Source: Cornus controversa
Lineage: Eukaryota; Streptophyta; Magnoliopsida; Cornales; Cornaceae
NCBI GenBank assembly: GCA_026545225.1
Contig: CM048853.1
Location: 44,656,755-44,720,754, forward strand
Direction: 5' to 3'
DNA: 64,000 nucleotides
Shown here: positions 13,433 to 25,083 of the stretch, piece by piece
How positions within the stretch are numbered: position 1 is the first letter of the stretch
Layout of the letters: each line of letters starts with the position of its first letter
The notes under the pieces: generated by a model
Database searches by the model: none
What the model was told of the DNA's origin: nothing
What the model saw: only the letters and a program-made list of their open reading frames with translations
Position numbers and translations under genes: made by a program

Positions 13433-13836
13433 CCATGCAATGTTGTGGTGGCAATTGGGAATTTTTTTTATTTAGATTAGAGGTGGACACGCGCTACGCG
13501 TGATCATTCTCTCATTGTACTTCTTTTTCATATAAATTCTATGAATATAGACTCTAGTGTTTTCTTTTTATGGAGTATTAAAATTTCTTTTCTACATCAT
13601 CCATTGTTTAATTTTTCAAAAAATATATGGGCAGATGGAATTTGCTTTCATGCAGTGTTTGCTTAACAATATATATATACATCCTGAACGGCCACCGGAT
13701 ACATGCACTCTCCTGTCCGAACGTGAACCGGCCAACCAGGAAAGTCTTTACTATTAGATTATTCCCTTGAAATTTTGGTGTTACGGTGTTAGCTTGATAC
13801 TAGTCATTTTCTCTTATGTATTTGTTTTCTAATCTA

Positions 13837-14648
13837 GAAAGCACGGACACTTCGTGTAGAGGTACCGTGCCCGTGTCGGACACTTGGACACTTCTCGGAC
13901 ACTCCTTAGAAGTGTCTTGAATTTTTTTTTTTTTAGGACACGGCGGGAACACGGCAAGGACAAGCTGGGGACACGGCAAGGACACACGGGGGACACGGCG
14001 GGGTACATTTTGTAATTTTTAAAAGTGCAAAAAAATCCCTGAACTTTTCCAAAGTTACAAAAAGACCCTTTTGAACTATTTTTTTGAGCATTTCAGCCCC
14101 TCATCTTTTAAAAGTTGACATCTTGACCTCTTTAAATACCTATAATGACATATATACTATTTAATATGACTATTATGCCCTTTTCTATATAAGTATAGTA
14201 TTTTCTAACATAAAAAATAGTTAGATATAATTCCTAAATAATAAATTTAGAAACAAAAAAATAAAAAAGCCAATAGAACTTTATTTAACATAAAGTAATG
14301 TTGGTTTATTTGGTATTTTGTATTTAAATTTATTTGTTTGTTATTAGAAAAATGAGTAATATGCAAGATTCTAGTAGCGGGTTTTAATATAATGAACATC
14401 CTTTTTGAAAATACATTAATAACATTAATTGCTTGATAATAAATTGAAATATTTGTGTGATTTATTATTTTTTTATTGTTAGATTTATGGTATTGTGGAT
14501 ATTGGTTAACTTGTTGAATATATATTAATATATTATTTTATAGCCGTATCCTTGCCGTGTCGTGTCCTATTTTTTTGAAATTTATCGTGTCGTCGTGTCC
14601 GTGTCGTGTCGTACTCGTGTTCCGTGTCTTTGTCCGTGTCCATGCTTC
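13837..14648. mobile_element. Non-autonomous DNA transposon rich in GGACACGG subterminal repeats
   Basis: The left end has GCACGGACAC and the right end GTGTCCATGC, which are near-perfect inverted ends about 810 bp apart. Inside each end, short motifs such as GGACACGGC (left) and CCGTGTCGTGTC (right) recur in opposite orientation, like subterminal transposase-binding repeats. The middle is AT-rich and non-coding. No target-site duplication could be fixed, so the superfamily (hAT or CACTA) is open. Confidence 0.6.
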
Positions 14649-15878
14649 TTAGGTTTTCTTACATTAATTTTCCATTTTTATTTAGATTGCATTTTTGTCA
14701 TTGTACTTTTTTTTTTTCGGTAAAAGTGAAGAAGAAAGTAAAAGAGGTATGCACTGATAAAAAAAATAATAAAAAATGCTCATATTTTCATTTTTAATAT
14801 GATTGATTCACTTTTCTTCTCTCACAAAGAAGAACGTGCTTGGAAAAGTTAAAGGCCTCGCTTGAATTAAAATTCAATTTAAAACCCCAGGAAGCATATA
14901 AAGAAAAATAGAGGGGTCAAACTTGTTTCAATTAGAAAAAAGAGAATGATATCTCTAACTAAAGGTACACAAAGAACTGATAAAATCAGAATCAAAATCA
15001 GAATAATAGTTGAACTGAACCGAATTGTTTACTATGATTTTGATTTCGATTCCATCAAAACTGAACCATTGAAAAAAATATACACACACACACACATATA
15101 TATATATATAGTTATTAGTTAGGCATAAATAAATACTACTACTATAATAATTTTCTGTTATAAATCATTGTAATAATTATAATAACCTTTTGTTATGTAA
15201 AAAATTTTAACGGAAGAGTTATTAAAACTATTAGTCGTAAGGTTAAATACAACTCTTATAATAATAACTATTATTATCTTTTGTTAGATAAACAATGTTC
15301 AAACAAGAGAAATGAAAAAAAGTTTATTTATTTATTTTAACAATATTAGTATGCGTATAAAGACACCGAAATTAGTTAATTTGTTGATAATTTATTTGAT
15401 TACTCACAATGCAGCACAAATACATATATATACACACCACACAGATTCACTCACATAGTAATCTTTCAATTCTTTTGGGAAAGAAAAAAAAAGCCATTTA
15501 TGTTTTAAAAAAACATGAAAAAAATAAATTTATAATTTAATAGTAGGAAATGTTAAACTTTCTCATTGATTGGTAACAACTTTAGAGGTGCATACAGAAT
15601 TGAAACCGGAACCGTAAAGAATCAAAAATCGAACCAAACTCAACGATTCTGGATCCAAAATTAAGGAACCATTGGATACGATTTTAGTTCTCTCAAAAAT
15701 CATAAGAAACCAAGAATCCAAACCGTCTGCACCTATCTCTAACAACAAATTCACCCAGCATGATAAAATAAACAATCAACTCTTCACTTCTTGATGGTTA
15801 TATCTCTTGTTTCATACACACACATGATTTCATCACACTGAGTATGTGTTGCATGTGTCCCAAATGCTGCCATTTTAT

Positions 15879-15924
<46 letters not shown>

Positions 15925-17809
15925 CTTCACAAATTTGTCTGAATATTTTGATCATTTGTTCTCCATCAGTGCGTGATTGGACATGCAATCTCATCAAAGG
16001 GTCGACTATATAAAGCTTTTGATCCGATCACTATATGTAAGAAACTCACACACCACACACCCACATTGCTCATACAGAAATTTAAACTCTCAATCTTCTG
16101 CTTTTGAAAAGTGAAAAAATACCGCAGAACTACAACCTTTGATGGAAAATGTAAACTCTTGCATGGTGATAAATGAATGTGAGGCAAAACTCTCGGCATG
16201 TAATCTTTGAATATGAGAAGTTGTGGCCATATATACCCTCCAAATTGATCATCTACTACTTATAGGACAAAACACAGTCCAACACGAATAATCAATCTTG
16301 ATGCTCAGCCGTATATATATATATATAGAAAAAGTTTTCCCACCTTCAAGGCAAGGATTCACATAATATTATAAAATATAAACAATATTGTTGATCAATA
16401 TTGTGTAAAATCTCTAATTTCATTGACTTCTATGTCGTGGTGTTGTTTCTGGAAATGAGAATACTTATACTCCGGACAATGATAAAGTTACATCGGAGTT
16501 CAATAACTTCGGCCCTAGTCTAATACAAAGTAATGCATGTAAATGTGTGTTATGATGCATAGCAATTAATTTAGCATGCATATTGCAGATTCATGGAGGG
16601 CTATATAAGTTAAGAGTACATGCTGGTCAATGATCTCATATCAAAGTCTAGAGAAGATATTGCTCCAACAATTGTTTGGATGATCAAATTTAATTTCCTC
16701 CAAAATAGATATTTGTACAGTACAGGTGTAGCTCCTCCTCTGTGTCGATACATGATACAATGCTACAAACTAAAAATAAAATACATTCAAAAACTTGCCT
16801 CTGCGATTTGCAAAGATACAAAATCTCTTTATATAAATTATAATAACCATAAACAAAGTTTTATTTCAACGGAAGCATTCCCATAAGCTTTTCATGCATC
16901 ACTGACTCTCTAGTCTCTAGCTATCTTGACTTCTTGACACCCCAGCATATATATCTCAGAAAGAAGCAAAAAATCTCTGATTACAGTTATGTGAAAGCGT
17001 GTTCCAGATGATAATAATGGATTACATTGGCTTCTTCACCAACTCTTGCCTCCCAAAATGGCTTGCTCAGCTAAAAAAATCATGCAACCATAATGCTCTA
17101 TCTTTGGCATTGTGCCATAAAGACTTCTCATTGATGTAAATTGTCTTTGACCCTCTTCCACCAAACAACATGTCCCCTTCTACTTGAAACCCAAATGTAT
17201 GTGATTTCATCAAAGTTAAATAGAATCTATCCTTAAGATGTACTAAGGACTTCATCACCATGGCCATGCATAGTAAGCCTACAATAATTTTCAGTTTTCG
17301 TTGCAAAATGCAAACACAATAATTGAGCACTTACTAGCCCCTTATTTGACATACATGTCCTGCTGGACAGTCTCTCTGGCAATATGCATGGGTGGCGGAT
17401 GCTTGCCCTAGTGCTGGAGTCCTAAAATGGGCACAAGTACCTATCTATCAAACTCAAAGGGGCAGTTTTTTCAGGAACAAACCATAGAATATGCATATAA
17501 AAAAAAAGATTGCTTCACTGGCTCTATCACACAGATTATAAACACCAATCTTGAAATTACGGGCAACAAATTATCTCCAAGGCATTACACGTCCCTTGTG
17601 GCATTTGAACTGCGATGTTTTGCATGTATGTCTAAAAAGTTAAGTCAGAATAATCATATTAAATTCGACTTTGATTGAAAAGGATCATCCCCATTTTAAA
17701 AACACAAATATGAACCCACCAAATTCCACCCGAGAATGGCATCAGATACTAGTAATCCTACTCTCATATTTGTACCAGATACATAAATATGGAGTAAATA
17801 AGTATTAGC
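14649..17809. other. Intergenic DNA without recognisable genes
   Basis: AT-rich sequence with AC/AT microsatellites (15081-15112, about 15880-15922, 16311-16326). An open minus-strand stretch at 17067-17330 (87 codons) contains FQVEGDMLFGGRG but has no family match that I recognise. I do not call it a gene. No tRNA or rRNA was seen. Confidence 0.5.
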
Positions 17810-17880
17810 ATAAACATCCAATTTGGCAAATCCCATTCGTTTGGGATAAAGGCAAGGATGATGATGATGATAAACATCCA
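17810..17880 (+). mobile_element. 49-bp LINE 3'-tail insertion with 11-bp target-site duplication
   Basis: The direct repeat ATAAACATCCA occurs at 17810-17820 and 17870-17880. Between them, 17821-17869 contains TTTGGGATAAAGGCAAGGATG followed by GAT repeats, which is the standard 3' end of plant L1-type LINEs. This is an extremely 5'-truncated retroposition event. Confidence 0.75.
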
Positions 17881-18246
17881 TTGAAATCTATTTTTTCATG
17901 TGATTGTGAATGCAACGACTACATTGTTGGAGCAAAAGTATGTATGCATGTTGAGTGAGAAACAAATTGATAAGGCTTACGCAGGATTAATAAGATGAAT
18001 GAAAAGGGATTAAGCACCAATTCTATGTTTCAAGATATCAATCAGTGAACAAATGCTATGTTTCATATGTAGATTCAACTAAAAATCAGTGAACAAAGTT
18101 GGAAACAATTATCAGTCTCTTCTATTCAGGAATTCTCAAATTTAGGTCTTCCTCAATTCAATGAGTAAAAAACTCGGATTGCCTAAATGAACAAAGAAAT
18201 GAATAAAAAGAAAAACAAACTTATACTACAAGAAGTACCTTTTCTC

Positions 18247-18957
18247 TTACATTGCTCTTCTTCTCTTTCTTCTCCTAACAATCTCCATTGCCCTACAACC
18301 CTTAGCCCATTTCTGCAGATCTTCTCTCTTCAACCCCACACCCACCAACACAGCACCAAAACAAAACCCTAAAATCCAATCTTTAGCCCCTCTCTTCCAC
18401 CCATTAATCAAAACCCCAAACAGAGATAAAACCAAACCTCCCCAAAACATATCATTATCCATCTCTTTCCCCAACATCATCCACAACCCCAAACCACAAA
18501 CCATGACAAACCCAATAAAAACCAAATTCTTCTTCCTCTTCCTCCTCCACCCATCAAAGCCTCCGCCTCCAAAACGCTTAGGAAACCCTAATCCCCCACC
18601 ATTTCCACCTCCAAATTCTCTGATAAGCAAACCCAAGGGCTCTGGTAAGATACTGAGATTCGATGCAACGAAATCAACCAATTCGAGGATGAATTTTCTT
18701 GATCTTTGTGACCCAAATCGCCTTTTGTTATTTCTTGCACATATAATTGGATTTTGAGTGTAGGGTTGATTCGAAAGTAAAAGCAAAGGTGAAGAGAATT
18801 GATTGAGAAAAGAGAGATTGGAGGGTCTGAAGGATAAAGACGATCTGGTTACAGACAAGCTGTTATTCGTAGAAATCTCGATCTTGCTATTTGACTCGAA
18901 AGAAAGGAATGCTTCTGAGATGAGAGGTTGGGGTTTGAATTGAAGACTCTTCTGCAT
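18247..18957 (-). CDS. Uncharacterised, probably plastid-targeted membrane protein
   Basis: A single open frame of 236 residues. The N-terminus (about 1-75) is rich in Ser, Leu, Asn and Phe and nearly devoid of acidic residues after residue 25, like a chloroplast transit peptide. It is followed by ARNNKRRFGSQRSRKFILEL, a Gly-rich linker (GGGNGGGLGFPKRFGGGGF, about 112-130), and a basic RRKRKKN stretch. Then come hydrophobic segments at about 139-155 (LVFIGFVMVCGLGLWMM), 165-182 (FWGGLVLSLFGVLIN) and 190-205 (WILGFCFGAVLVGVGL). The C-terminus is strongly basic (RRRKRRRAM). The intact frame and the organised sequence argue for a real gene, but I do not recognise the family. GT donors occur near the stop, so an extra 3' exon is possible. 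The intergenic strand opposite is not coding. Confidence 0.7.
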   Translation of the reverse strand: MQKSLQFKPQPLISEAFLSFESNSKIEISTNNSLSVTRSSLSFRPSNLSFLNQFSSPLLLLSNQPYTQNPIICARNNKRRFGSQRSRKFILELVDFVASNLSILPEPLGLLIREFGGGNGGGLGFPKRFGGGGFDGWRRKRKKNLVFIGFVMVCGLGLWMMLGKEMDNDMFWGGLVLSLFGVLINGWKRGAKDWILGFCFGAVLVGVGLKREDLQKWAKGCRAMEIVRRRKRRRAM

Positions 18958-19476
18958 TTTGCTCCTTCAGTTTCTGAGGTTCTTCAGGGTAGAAAATGCA
19001 GATTTTTAATTTTGAATTTTGGAATAAAGTGACCGTTGCAAAGAGTTTTTAGGTCTGAAGTTTGGAATAAGCTTTTCATTTTATGTTACATAGTTGGAAT
19101 TGAGATGGAAAGCTTTAAATGTGGGCCATAAATTGATAGAAATGGTGGCTTACGAGCCTTTTTCCTGGCATTTGGGTAAAAGAATGTTTGATGGTAAGAC
19201 AAGCAGACTAAGAACTCATCCTCTCAAGTACAGTATTGCCAAATCGCCACCATTAAGTGGGATCCAATTCTTAGGATCTATTATGTGATACTGTCAATCA
19301 TCACATTATTGGTTGATGCACCAAAACCTTTTAGTGCGAGAGAATTTTAATTCATAGACCATCTATTGTCCAATCTCATTTATTAAATAAAAAAAATTAC
19401 CATTGATTAAACTTTCCGCCTCATTTATTAGATAAAACGAATTCACATTCGTCCTATAGTGAGATTATCTTCGAAC

Positions 19477-19635
19477 AATGTGCCTTTTGCATACCAATCA
19501 CTCAAACACCACCTAATTTTTTTATTTTTTTTACATTAATAAAGATATAGGAGCCTAACGTGTCTTTTGTGTATGAATCATTCAAACACCAACTAATCTT
19601 ATTTTATTTTTTTTAGATTAATCAAGGTGTCCTAA
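19477..19635 (+). repeat. Tandem duplication, about 79-bp period
   Basis: Two diverged copies, around 19481 and 19560, share the blocks CAAACACCA and CTAATTTTTTTA/CTAATCTTATTT spaced the same way. No function is suggested. Confidence 0.6.
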
Positions 19636-20396
19636 GCTTTGTCCCAACTAATTTCATAAGCCAATACGAGCGTCTCTTCACCTCGAGCGAGGTGTGACTC
19701 TAAAAAATTATTTGTACTTAAGAGAAGTTGAATTTTTTATGCTTCCTGAGATGAAACGTAACGCCAAGTGACATTGCCACTTGAGCCAATTCCTTGGAGT
19801 CAACTAATCTTGTTCTGGACTATTGAGAGTGTAAACAATTGGAATCCACTGTTTGATAGGTTTGAGAGTTGAGAACTTAGAATTTGCAAATTCTTTTCCG
19901 TGGAAAAACTTGCAATCATTTTGCAACAGTTTCCTTGTTTTCACCATGGGGTTTTGAAAATAAGGGGCTGGGAAAGATAAATGGTACGAGTTTTTTCAGA
20001 GCCCTTGGAACCACATTGGATGAAGCTTCAAATCCTTGATGCTGAGCAACAACCTTCTAGTTCTTCAGAGGATTCTTCTCTGGGTTTTCTTGGATTTTGG
20101 AATGCTTGAAGTGCTACACATGAACTGAATGGGGTTGTATAATTCATCAAAAGTATCCACTTCCATGTCTAAACTCTGAAACCTCTCATGTTTTGCACCA
20201 CATGCATGTAATTTTAATTAAAATTCTCTTTCTATAATTCAATGCTAAATGATTGAGAACCAGCTCCACCTTAATTTATGAGTTCTTTTATGGGGCTGAA
20301 TTATGGCTAATTTAGTATGATGTATACTCTGCCTCTGGACTTCTTTGCACCTCACTAAATATAGTTTTTATTTGATATAAAATGTTAGACTATATT

Positions 20397-20701
20397 TGAT
20401 AAATTATGAGTAGAACTTATCCTTGAAAATCGACTTACAAGAAAATGGTGGCCATGTGCATATACACAAAAGTACCCAAGCGATGTGAGACTATTATGCT
20501 AACACTTCCCTCTCAACGCCAACTCCGACTCTCTCCCTCCACGCAGAGGAGGAGATACGAACATGATCCATCCTTGCGGTAACATGCTCTGATACCATGA
20601 TAAATCTATGAGTAGAACTCATTCTTGAAAATTGACTTACAAGAAGATGTATCCATGTGCATATACGAGTACCGAGACGATGTGGAACTATTATGCTAAC
20701 A
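20397..20701 (-). mobile_element. TRIM (terminal-repeat retrotransposon in miniature)
   Basis: Two direct repeats of about 105 bp, 20397-20504 and 20598-20701, flank only about 93 bp. Read on the minus strand, each repeat starts TGTTAGCATAATAG and ends in CA. The internal end abutting the 20598 repeat reads TGGTATCAGAGC (20597-20586), the primer-binding site for initiator-Met tRNA used by plant LTR elements. The opposite end has a purine-rich GAGAGGGA at the polypurine-tract position. It has no coding capacity, so it would have been mobilised in trans. The two repeats differ at about 10-15 percent of sites, so it is old. Confidence 0.85.
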
Positions 20702-21442
20702 CTACTATCATTTGAATGCTTGATACACAACAGCTTTATTGCACCCTTGAACTTGTGGAATAATTCTGTGTAGAGGTTGTTAGGCCATTAAGAGGGTTAG
20801 TTGCCTTTTGTTATCCCACCATCACCAGAAAGCACATGCATATGGACCTTTTGGAGCCAGCCACCATCTGGATAATGTATGTTCTGTATAAATGTCATCC
20901 ATTTTACATATGGACATTGCCCTACACCTTTCTCCATCAGTGCCACCTTTCACTGCAGAGCGGTGGTATGTATATCATTGGTACCAACAATGTTCATGGA
21001 GCTTTAACACTGACACCAGATTTATTTTTCACCCATCTATTGCATTATGCTATTAGTACTAATCTTTTCACCCATGTAATGCATCATGCTGAGTTTTTCT
21101 ATTGACATGGTCCTTTCGTAAGGTCCCAGAAATGAGAAATTATATTGATATAGAAGATCACAACCATCTGGTCAGATCAAAAATCAGAATTGGATAAGCT
21201 GTAATTTTGTTAGAAGTGAAAATTGTATAGTTAGTTACCTGAGGGGACTGAATAAGGCAAACCACTTGCTAATTTATTTCTCCCCAGCTACATCTTTCTT
21301 GGAACAATTAAATAGTGACAATTTAATCATAAGAGCTCTGCCTCTAGCTCCATATAAATCTGTATATAGACCAATCAAGTATGTCTGGCAAAACTTTGAA
21401 AGAAAAATGAAGTTTTTCATTCCTAAGCATGAGAAGGCTACC

Positions 21443-24256
21443 ATGAATGCAGAGAGTCTCGAAAGAGAAAATCCCACTCGTGGCTCAGTTTTTGGCGGGA
21501 AGCATAACCGTTGTGTCATTATTCCAGCCAGTGTGAGTATGGTTGCAGAATCTATAGAAAGAAGAAACAAAACCTGGTAATAACTCCATATGTATGCATG
21601 TGTGTGTGTGTGTAGTCAATATAGATACCTAGTGGCATTTACTATCATCCATTCTATGCAGGTTTGTTCAGACTAAAGGTGCTAGTGATTTGGTTATACA
21701 AATAAGAGAAAACAGCTTTCACTTGCACAAGGTGCATCTCAGTAGCTTACTTATTTTTACCTCTATTTTGATGAATGAACTCCAGTATCATTGTTTCCAA
21801 ATGAGGTTAGCCTTTGAAATCTTATGCACAATTTTCACATTAGCTAATCGAAACTAATTGCTGGAGAATTTCATTAGAGCAGCTATAATGTCCTTTGCCA
21901 TATTGATGAGTTTGGTCTAAACTCATTTTTACAGAATGTTTGCAAGATGATGTACTTGAACTGCAAGAAGTTTAATCTTAGGCTATACCTTTATTTAATA
22001 GCTTAGAGCCCACCAATCATTTGGTCAATCAGAATTTTCTAAGTGCCTTGGGATTACATATTAATGTTTCATTTGGTTGCTGAAAAGGCAAAACAGAAGA
22101 AAAGAAGACATTGCAGGATTTGAAAATTTAAAATTTTGTGGGATTTGAGGTGGTCTTCTATTTTCCTTTCATTTTATGGGCAAAGCAGTGAGCAAAATAA
22201 GACCGTTCCTCTTAAATTTGCTTTGAATACTGTTATTGCTTTATGCTAAGCTCTTTAGGAAATGATTTTATACTTGATCTTTCTTAAATATCATTTCAAA
22301 TTGAAATTTTATATCAAATGAAAAACCCTGTCCACACTCAAGTTTCACAGGTTCTTATTTATTAAATTTAAAATTCATTTGGTGTTTCTTTTTTCAGCTC
22401 CCAATGGTCAAAAGAAGTGGGTACTTGAATAGATTGGTATTTCAAAGGAGAAGCAATGGAGACACCAATCCTCATATCCAGATTGATAATTTACCAGGTG
22501 GATGTAAAACTTTTGAATTAGTGGTGAAATTCTGTTATGGATGGAAGGTCAATCTAACGGCAACCAACATTGCTCCACTATACTGTGCTGCACATTTCTT
22601 GGAAATGAGTGATGATCTTGAACTAGGAAATCTCATTTCAAAAACACAGGATTTTCTAAGTTTCGTGATTTTCTCTTCATGGAAAGACACATTTCAAATT
22701 TTGAAGAGTTGTGAATCTATCTCCTCATGGGCCAGAGAGTTGCAAATCTTGAAAAGATGCTCAGAAGCCATTGCTTGGAAGGCCTGCACTGATCCAAAAG
22801 CAATTAGCTTCGATTACAATGAAATAGAATGCTTGAATGTGTTACCAGAGGATGCAAATAGCTCAAACACACAAAGCCTAGTTGATAGTTGGTGGTTTGA
22901 AGACATTTCATTCCTTCAAATAGATCATTTCATTGAAGTGATTGTATCAATTAAAAGGAGAGGAATGAGACCTGAGCTTGTCGGATCATGTATAGCTCAT
23001 TGGACTGCAAAGTGGCTTTCGCGAGCCAAGTTTGGACTTGACAATCTAACTCACAAAGATCTGACTCTACAGATGCAAAGAGTTACTATTGAAAGTTTGA
23101 CAAGGGTACTTCCTGTAGAGGAAAATTCAGTTTCCTGCAATTTTCTACTTTACCTTATCAAGATTGGTCTGGTTTTGAAGATTGATTCTGAATTACTAAA
23201 TAAGCTAGAAAGAAGAACAGCCCTCATGTTGGAGAGTTGTCGTGCCAAAGATCTCTTGGTTAAGAACTATGGTCAAAGTGATGAGGTTTATGATATGGGC
23301 ATTGTTACTAAAGTGGTGGAAGCTTATGTTTCTTTGGTTTCAAATAATCCTGGATCAAGAATTCTTGCTATTGGAAGGTTGGTGGACGAGTATCTTACGA
23401 TGGTGGCAAGAAGTACTAATCTTCCAGCCAAAAAATTTCAGTTGCTAGTTGAAGCATTGCCAAGAAATGCCCGGTATTGCAATGACCACCTCTATAGAGC
23501 TATAGATATGTACCTCAAGGTATGCAACATTTTTGCTCTCATCATTTTAATTTAAACAAACTGAAAATTTAGCTGATAAGCTTTGAACTGTCATATCAAT
23601 TAAGAGTTACTAAGAACTCAAACTATGGTGTTATGACACCACATTAATTTGGTTCTTTTAGACCAAGGAATTCTATTATGTCAGTATTGGATCTCAAAGG
23701 CATGTGGATAACATGGAAGCAATTTCCTTACTTTTAAACTGTGTGCAACTCTTTTTTTCCTTGATCAACTTTGCAGGCACACCCTAGCCTAACAGAAGAA
23801 GAAAGAAGCAGCATATGTAGAGCCATGGAATGCCATAAACTATCACAAGAGGCACGCAAGCACGCTATGAAGAATGACAGGTTGCCATTGAATGTTAGTA
23901 CGCGGTTTATCCTTATTGAACAAGTGGATATGACAAAGTCGATGACAGCCAGTGGATCGAATTACCAGAGAACAAAGTCAGAGTCAATTATGAGAGTGAG
24001 TAGAGGTCTAGGGAAGTCATGGATGAATTCCCACAAGGAGGTAAAGATGATGAAAAAAGATGTTGAGACAATGAAGGTGCAACTCAATGAGTTGCAATTC
24101 TGCAGAATGGAGTTACAAAGGCAAATGAAGAGAGGCATCACTTGGGGGGAAAAAAAAAAGGTGGTTTTCTGTGAAATTTGTACTATGGGGTTTGTTATTT
24201 TGAATTGTGTTAAGGGTGTGAGAAAATTATTATTAAAAACCTCATCAAAATTGTAA
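21443..24256 (+). CDS. BTB/POZ and NPH3 domain protein (NRL family)
   Basis: Four coding exons: 21443-21576, 21662-21731, 22398-23519 and 23777-24256. They join in phase to 601 residues, the usual NRL length. Exon 2 plus the start of exon 3 give the BTB core (DLVIQIRENSFHLHK, then LPMVKRSGYLNRL and FELVVKFCYG). The NPH3 domain begins near residue 235 (WWFEDISFLQIDHFIEVI) and contains LYRAIDMYLKAHPSLTEEER across the exon 3/4 junction, then CHKLSQEA and NDRLPLN. The C-terminus has a coiled coil (KEVKMMKKDVETMKVQLNEL, about 540-575). NRL proteins are plasma-membrane-associated adaptors for CUL3 ubiquitin ligases that work with phototropins or AGC kinases in phototropism and auxin transport (family knowledge). 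The subclade was not determined. An in-frame upstream ATG at 21407 would add 12 residues; 21443 was chosen arbitrarily between them. Confidence 0.9.
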
Positions 24257-24394
24257 CGATGATTCAACACCTTCAAGTGTGAAAATAAGAGTTCATATTC
24301 ATATATACTGGTACAAAACCTTAAAGGCATTGGAACTCATCAACTGATTCTAATTCCCAATATTTGTACTACTCCATTGATCTATCAGCAGCCT

Positions 24395-24459
24395 AGTGGC
24401 GATGAGGAAGGAGAAATTCTTGAACATGCACCTTCAGTTCCATTCCTGTATTTCTTTAA
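24395..24459 (+). pseudogene. Fragment of a TOPORS-like last exon
   Basis: About 65 bases match 28440-28503 in the neighbouring gene at roughly 85-90 percent (shared runs GAGGAAGGAGAA, CACCTTCAGTTCCA and CCTGTATTTCTTT). In the complete gene these encode the acidic C-terminal EEGEF-HEHTPSVPILYFF region. Nothing else of that gene is found beside the fragment, and the frame ends at once. It is a relic of a tandem or ectopic duplication. Confidence 0.75.
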
Positions 24460-24741
24460 ATATTAATATATAAAATAATGTGGCCTTATTCGTTGTGCAA
24501 TATTTTGGTTTCAAAAGTTTATTTGGTTGCAGATTTTTGGTTTGCAATATTTGCGGTTTTGTTGCTCAGTTTATGCTCACATATCATCATTATGAATGCA
24601 AATATTATTTTGTCATATAAATATATATATATTATTAATAATTGTGATATTCACCTTTTTATTTCTTTTATTCTTGCACTCTGTTCGGTTTTTTAATAGT
24701 GGCATGACAGATTTACCCTCAAAAGGGCAAATGCAGTATAA

Positions 24742-24970
24742 AAATCACAAGAGAAATGCTAAACGTCACAATTTTATTTCATGAATTTTAACTCGAATTT
24801 ACGTGGCAGATGATAATACCATAGGGATTCTGTGTATGGGGGAATCCCACCAATAATAACTTACCATTTAATTTTATCTCCTAAAATAATGGATTATATC
24901 ACCTGCCACATAAATTAGAGTTAAAATTCGTGATATTTATTCGAGACGTGTAGCATTGCTCAAATCACAA
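24742..24970. mobile_element. Mutator-type MITE with 9-bp target-site duplication
   Basis: The 9-bp direct repeat AAATCACAA lies at 24742-24750 and 24962-24970. Between them the 211-bp element has inverted ends of about 55 bp: it begins GAGAAATGCTAAACGTC and the complement of its end is GAGCAATGCTACACGTC. A 9-bp duplication with long inverted ends is the hallmark of Mutator-like elements (established). Related copies occur at 42449, 50847 and 51028. Its right end lies 114 bp before the TOPORS-like ATG. Confidence 0.88.
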
Positions 24971-25083
24971 TGGTTTTTTCCCTCATCTATCTGACTCTCT
25001 CTCTATATATATCTATATATATTGTCGGAGTTTGTCCAATAGACGCCGAATCACTGGAGTTGCGGGAAACGAAGGAAAGATAC

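Larger units (their letters stand above)
18958..21442. other. Intergenic DNA between the plastid-protein gene and the NRL gene
   Basis: Contains a 79-bp tandem duplication (19477-19635) and a TRIM (20397-20701), listed separately. Small open frames at 20836-21105 are low-complexity and unsupported. The last 200 bases probably hold the NRL gene's 5' untranslated region. Confidence 0.5.
24257..25083 (+). promoter_or_regulatory. Gap between NRL and TOPORS-like genes, including the latter's promoter
   Basis: Holds a fragment related to the TOPORS-like last exon (24395-24459) and a MITE with 9-bp target duplication (24742-24970). TA-rich, TATA-like runs at about 25004-25022 lie 60-80 bp before the preferred ATG. 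The TATA element therefore sits just beyond the MITE edge. Confidence 0.5.

Noticed and set aside
17067..17330. Minus-strand 87-codon frame with a plausible amino-acid mix
   Set aside because: No homology recognised, no adjoining exons with matching phase, and one such frame is expected by chance in intergenic DNA of this length.
20397..20701. Cassandra-type TRIM carrying a 5S rRNA promoter
   Set aside because: The terminal repeats are too short and lack any 5S rRNA-like sequence.
24970..25083. Hydrophobic N-terminal extension of the TOPORS-like protein starting at 24970
   Set aside because: The ATG lies at the transposon's target duplication and upstream of the TATA-like run, and a signal-like peptide does not fit a nuclear RING protein.
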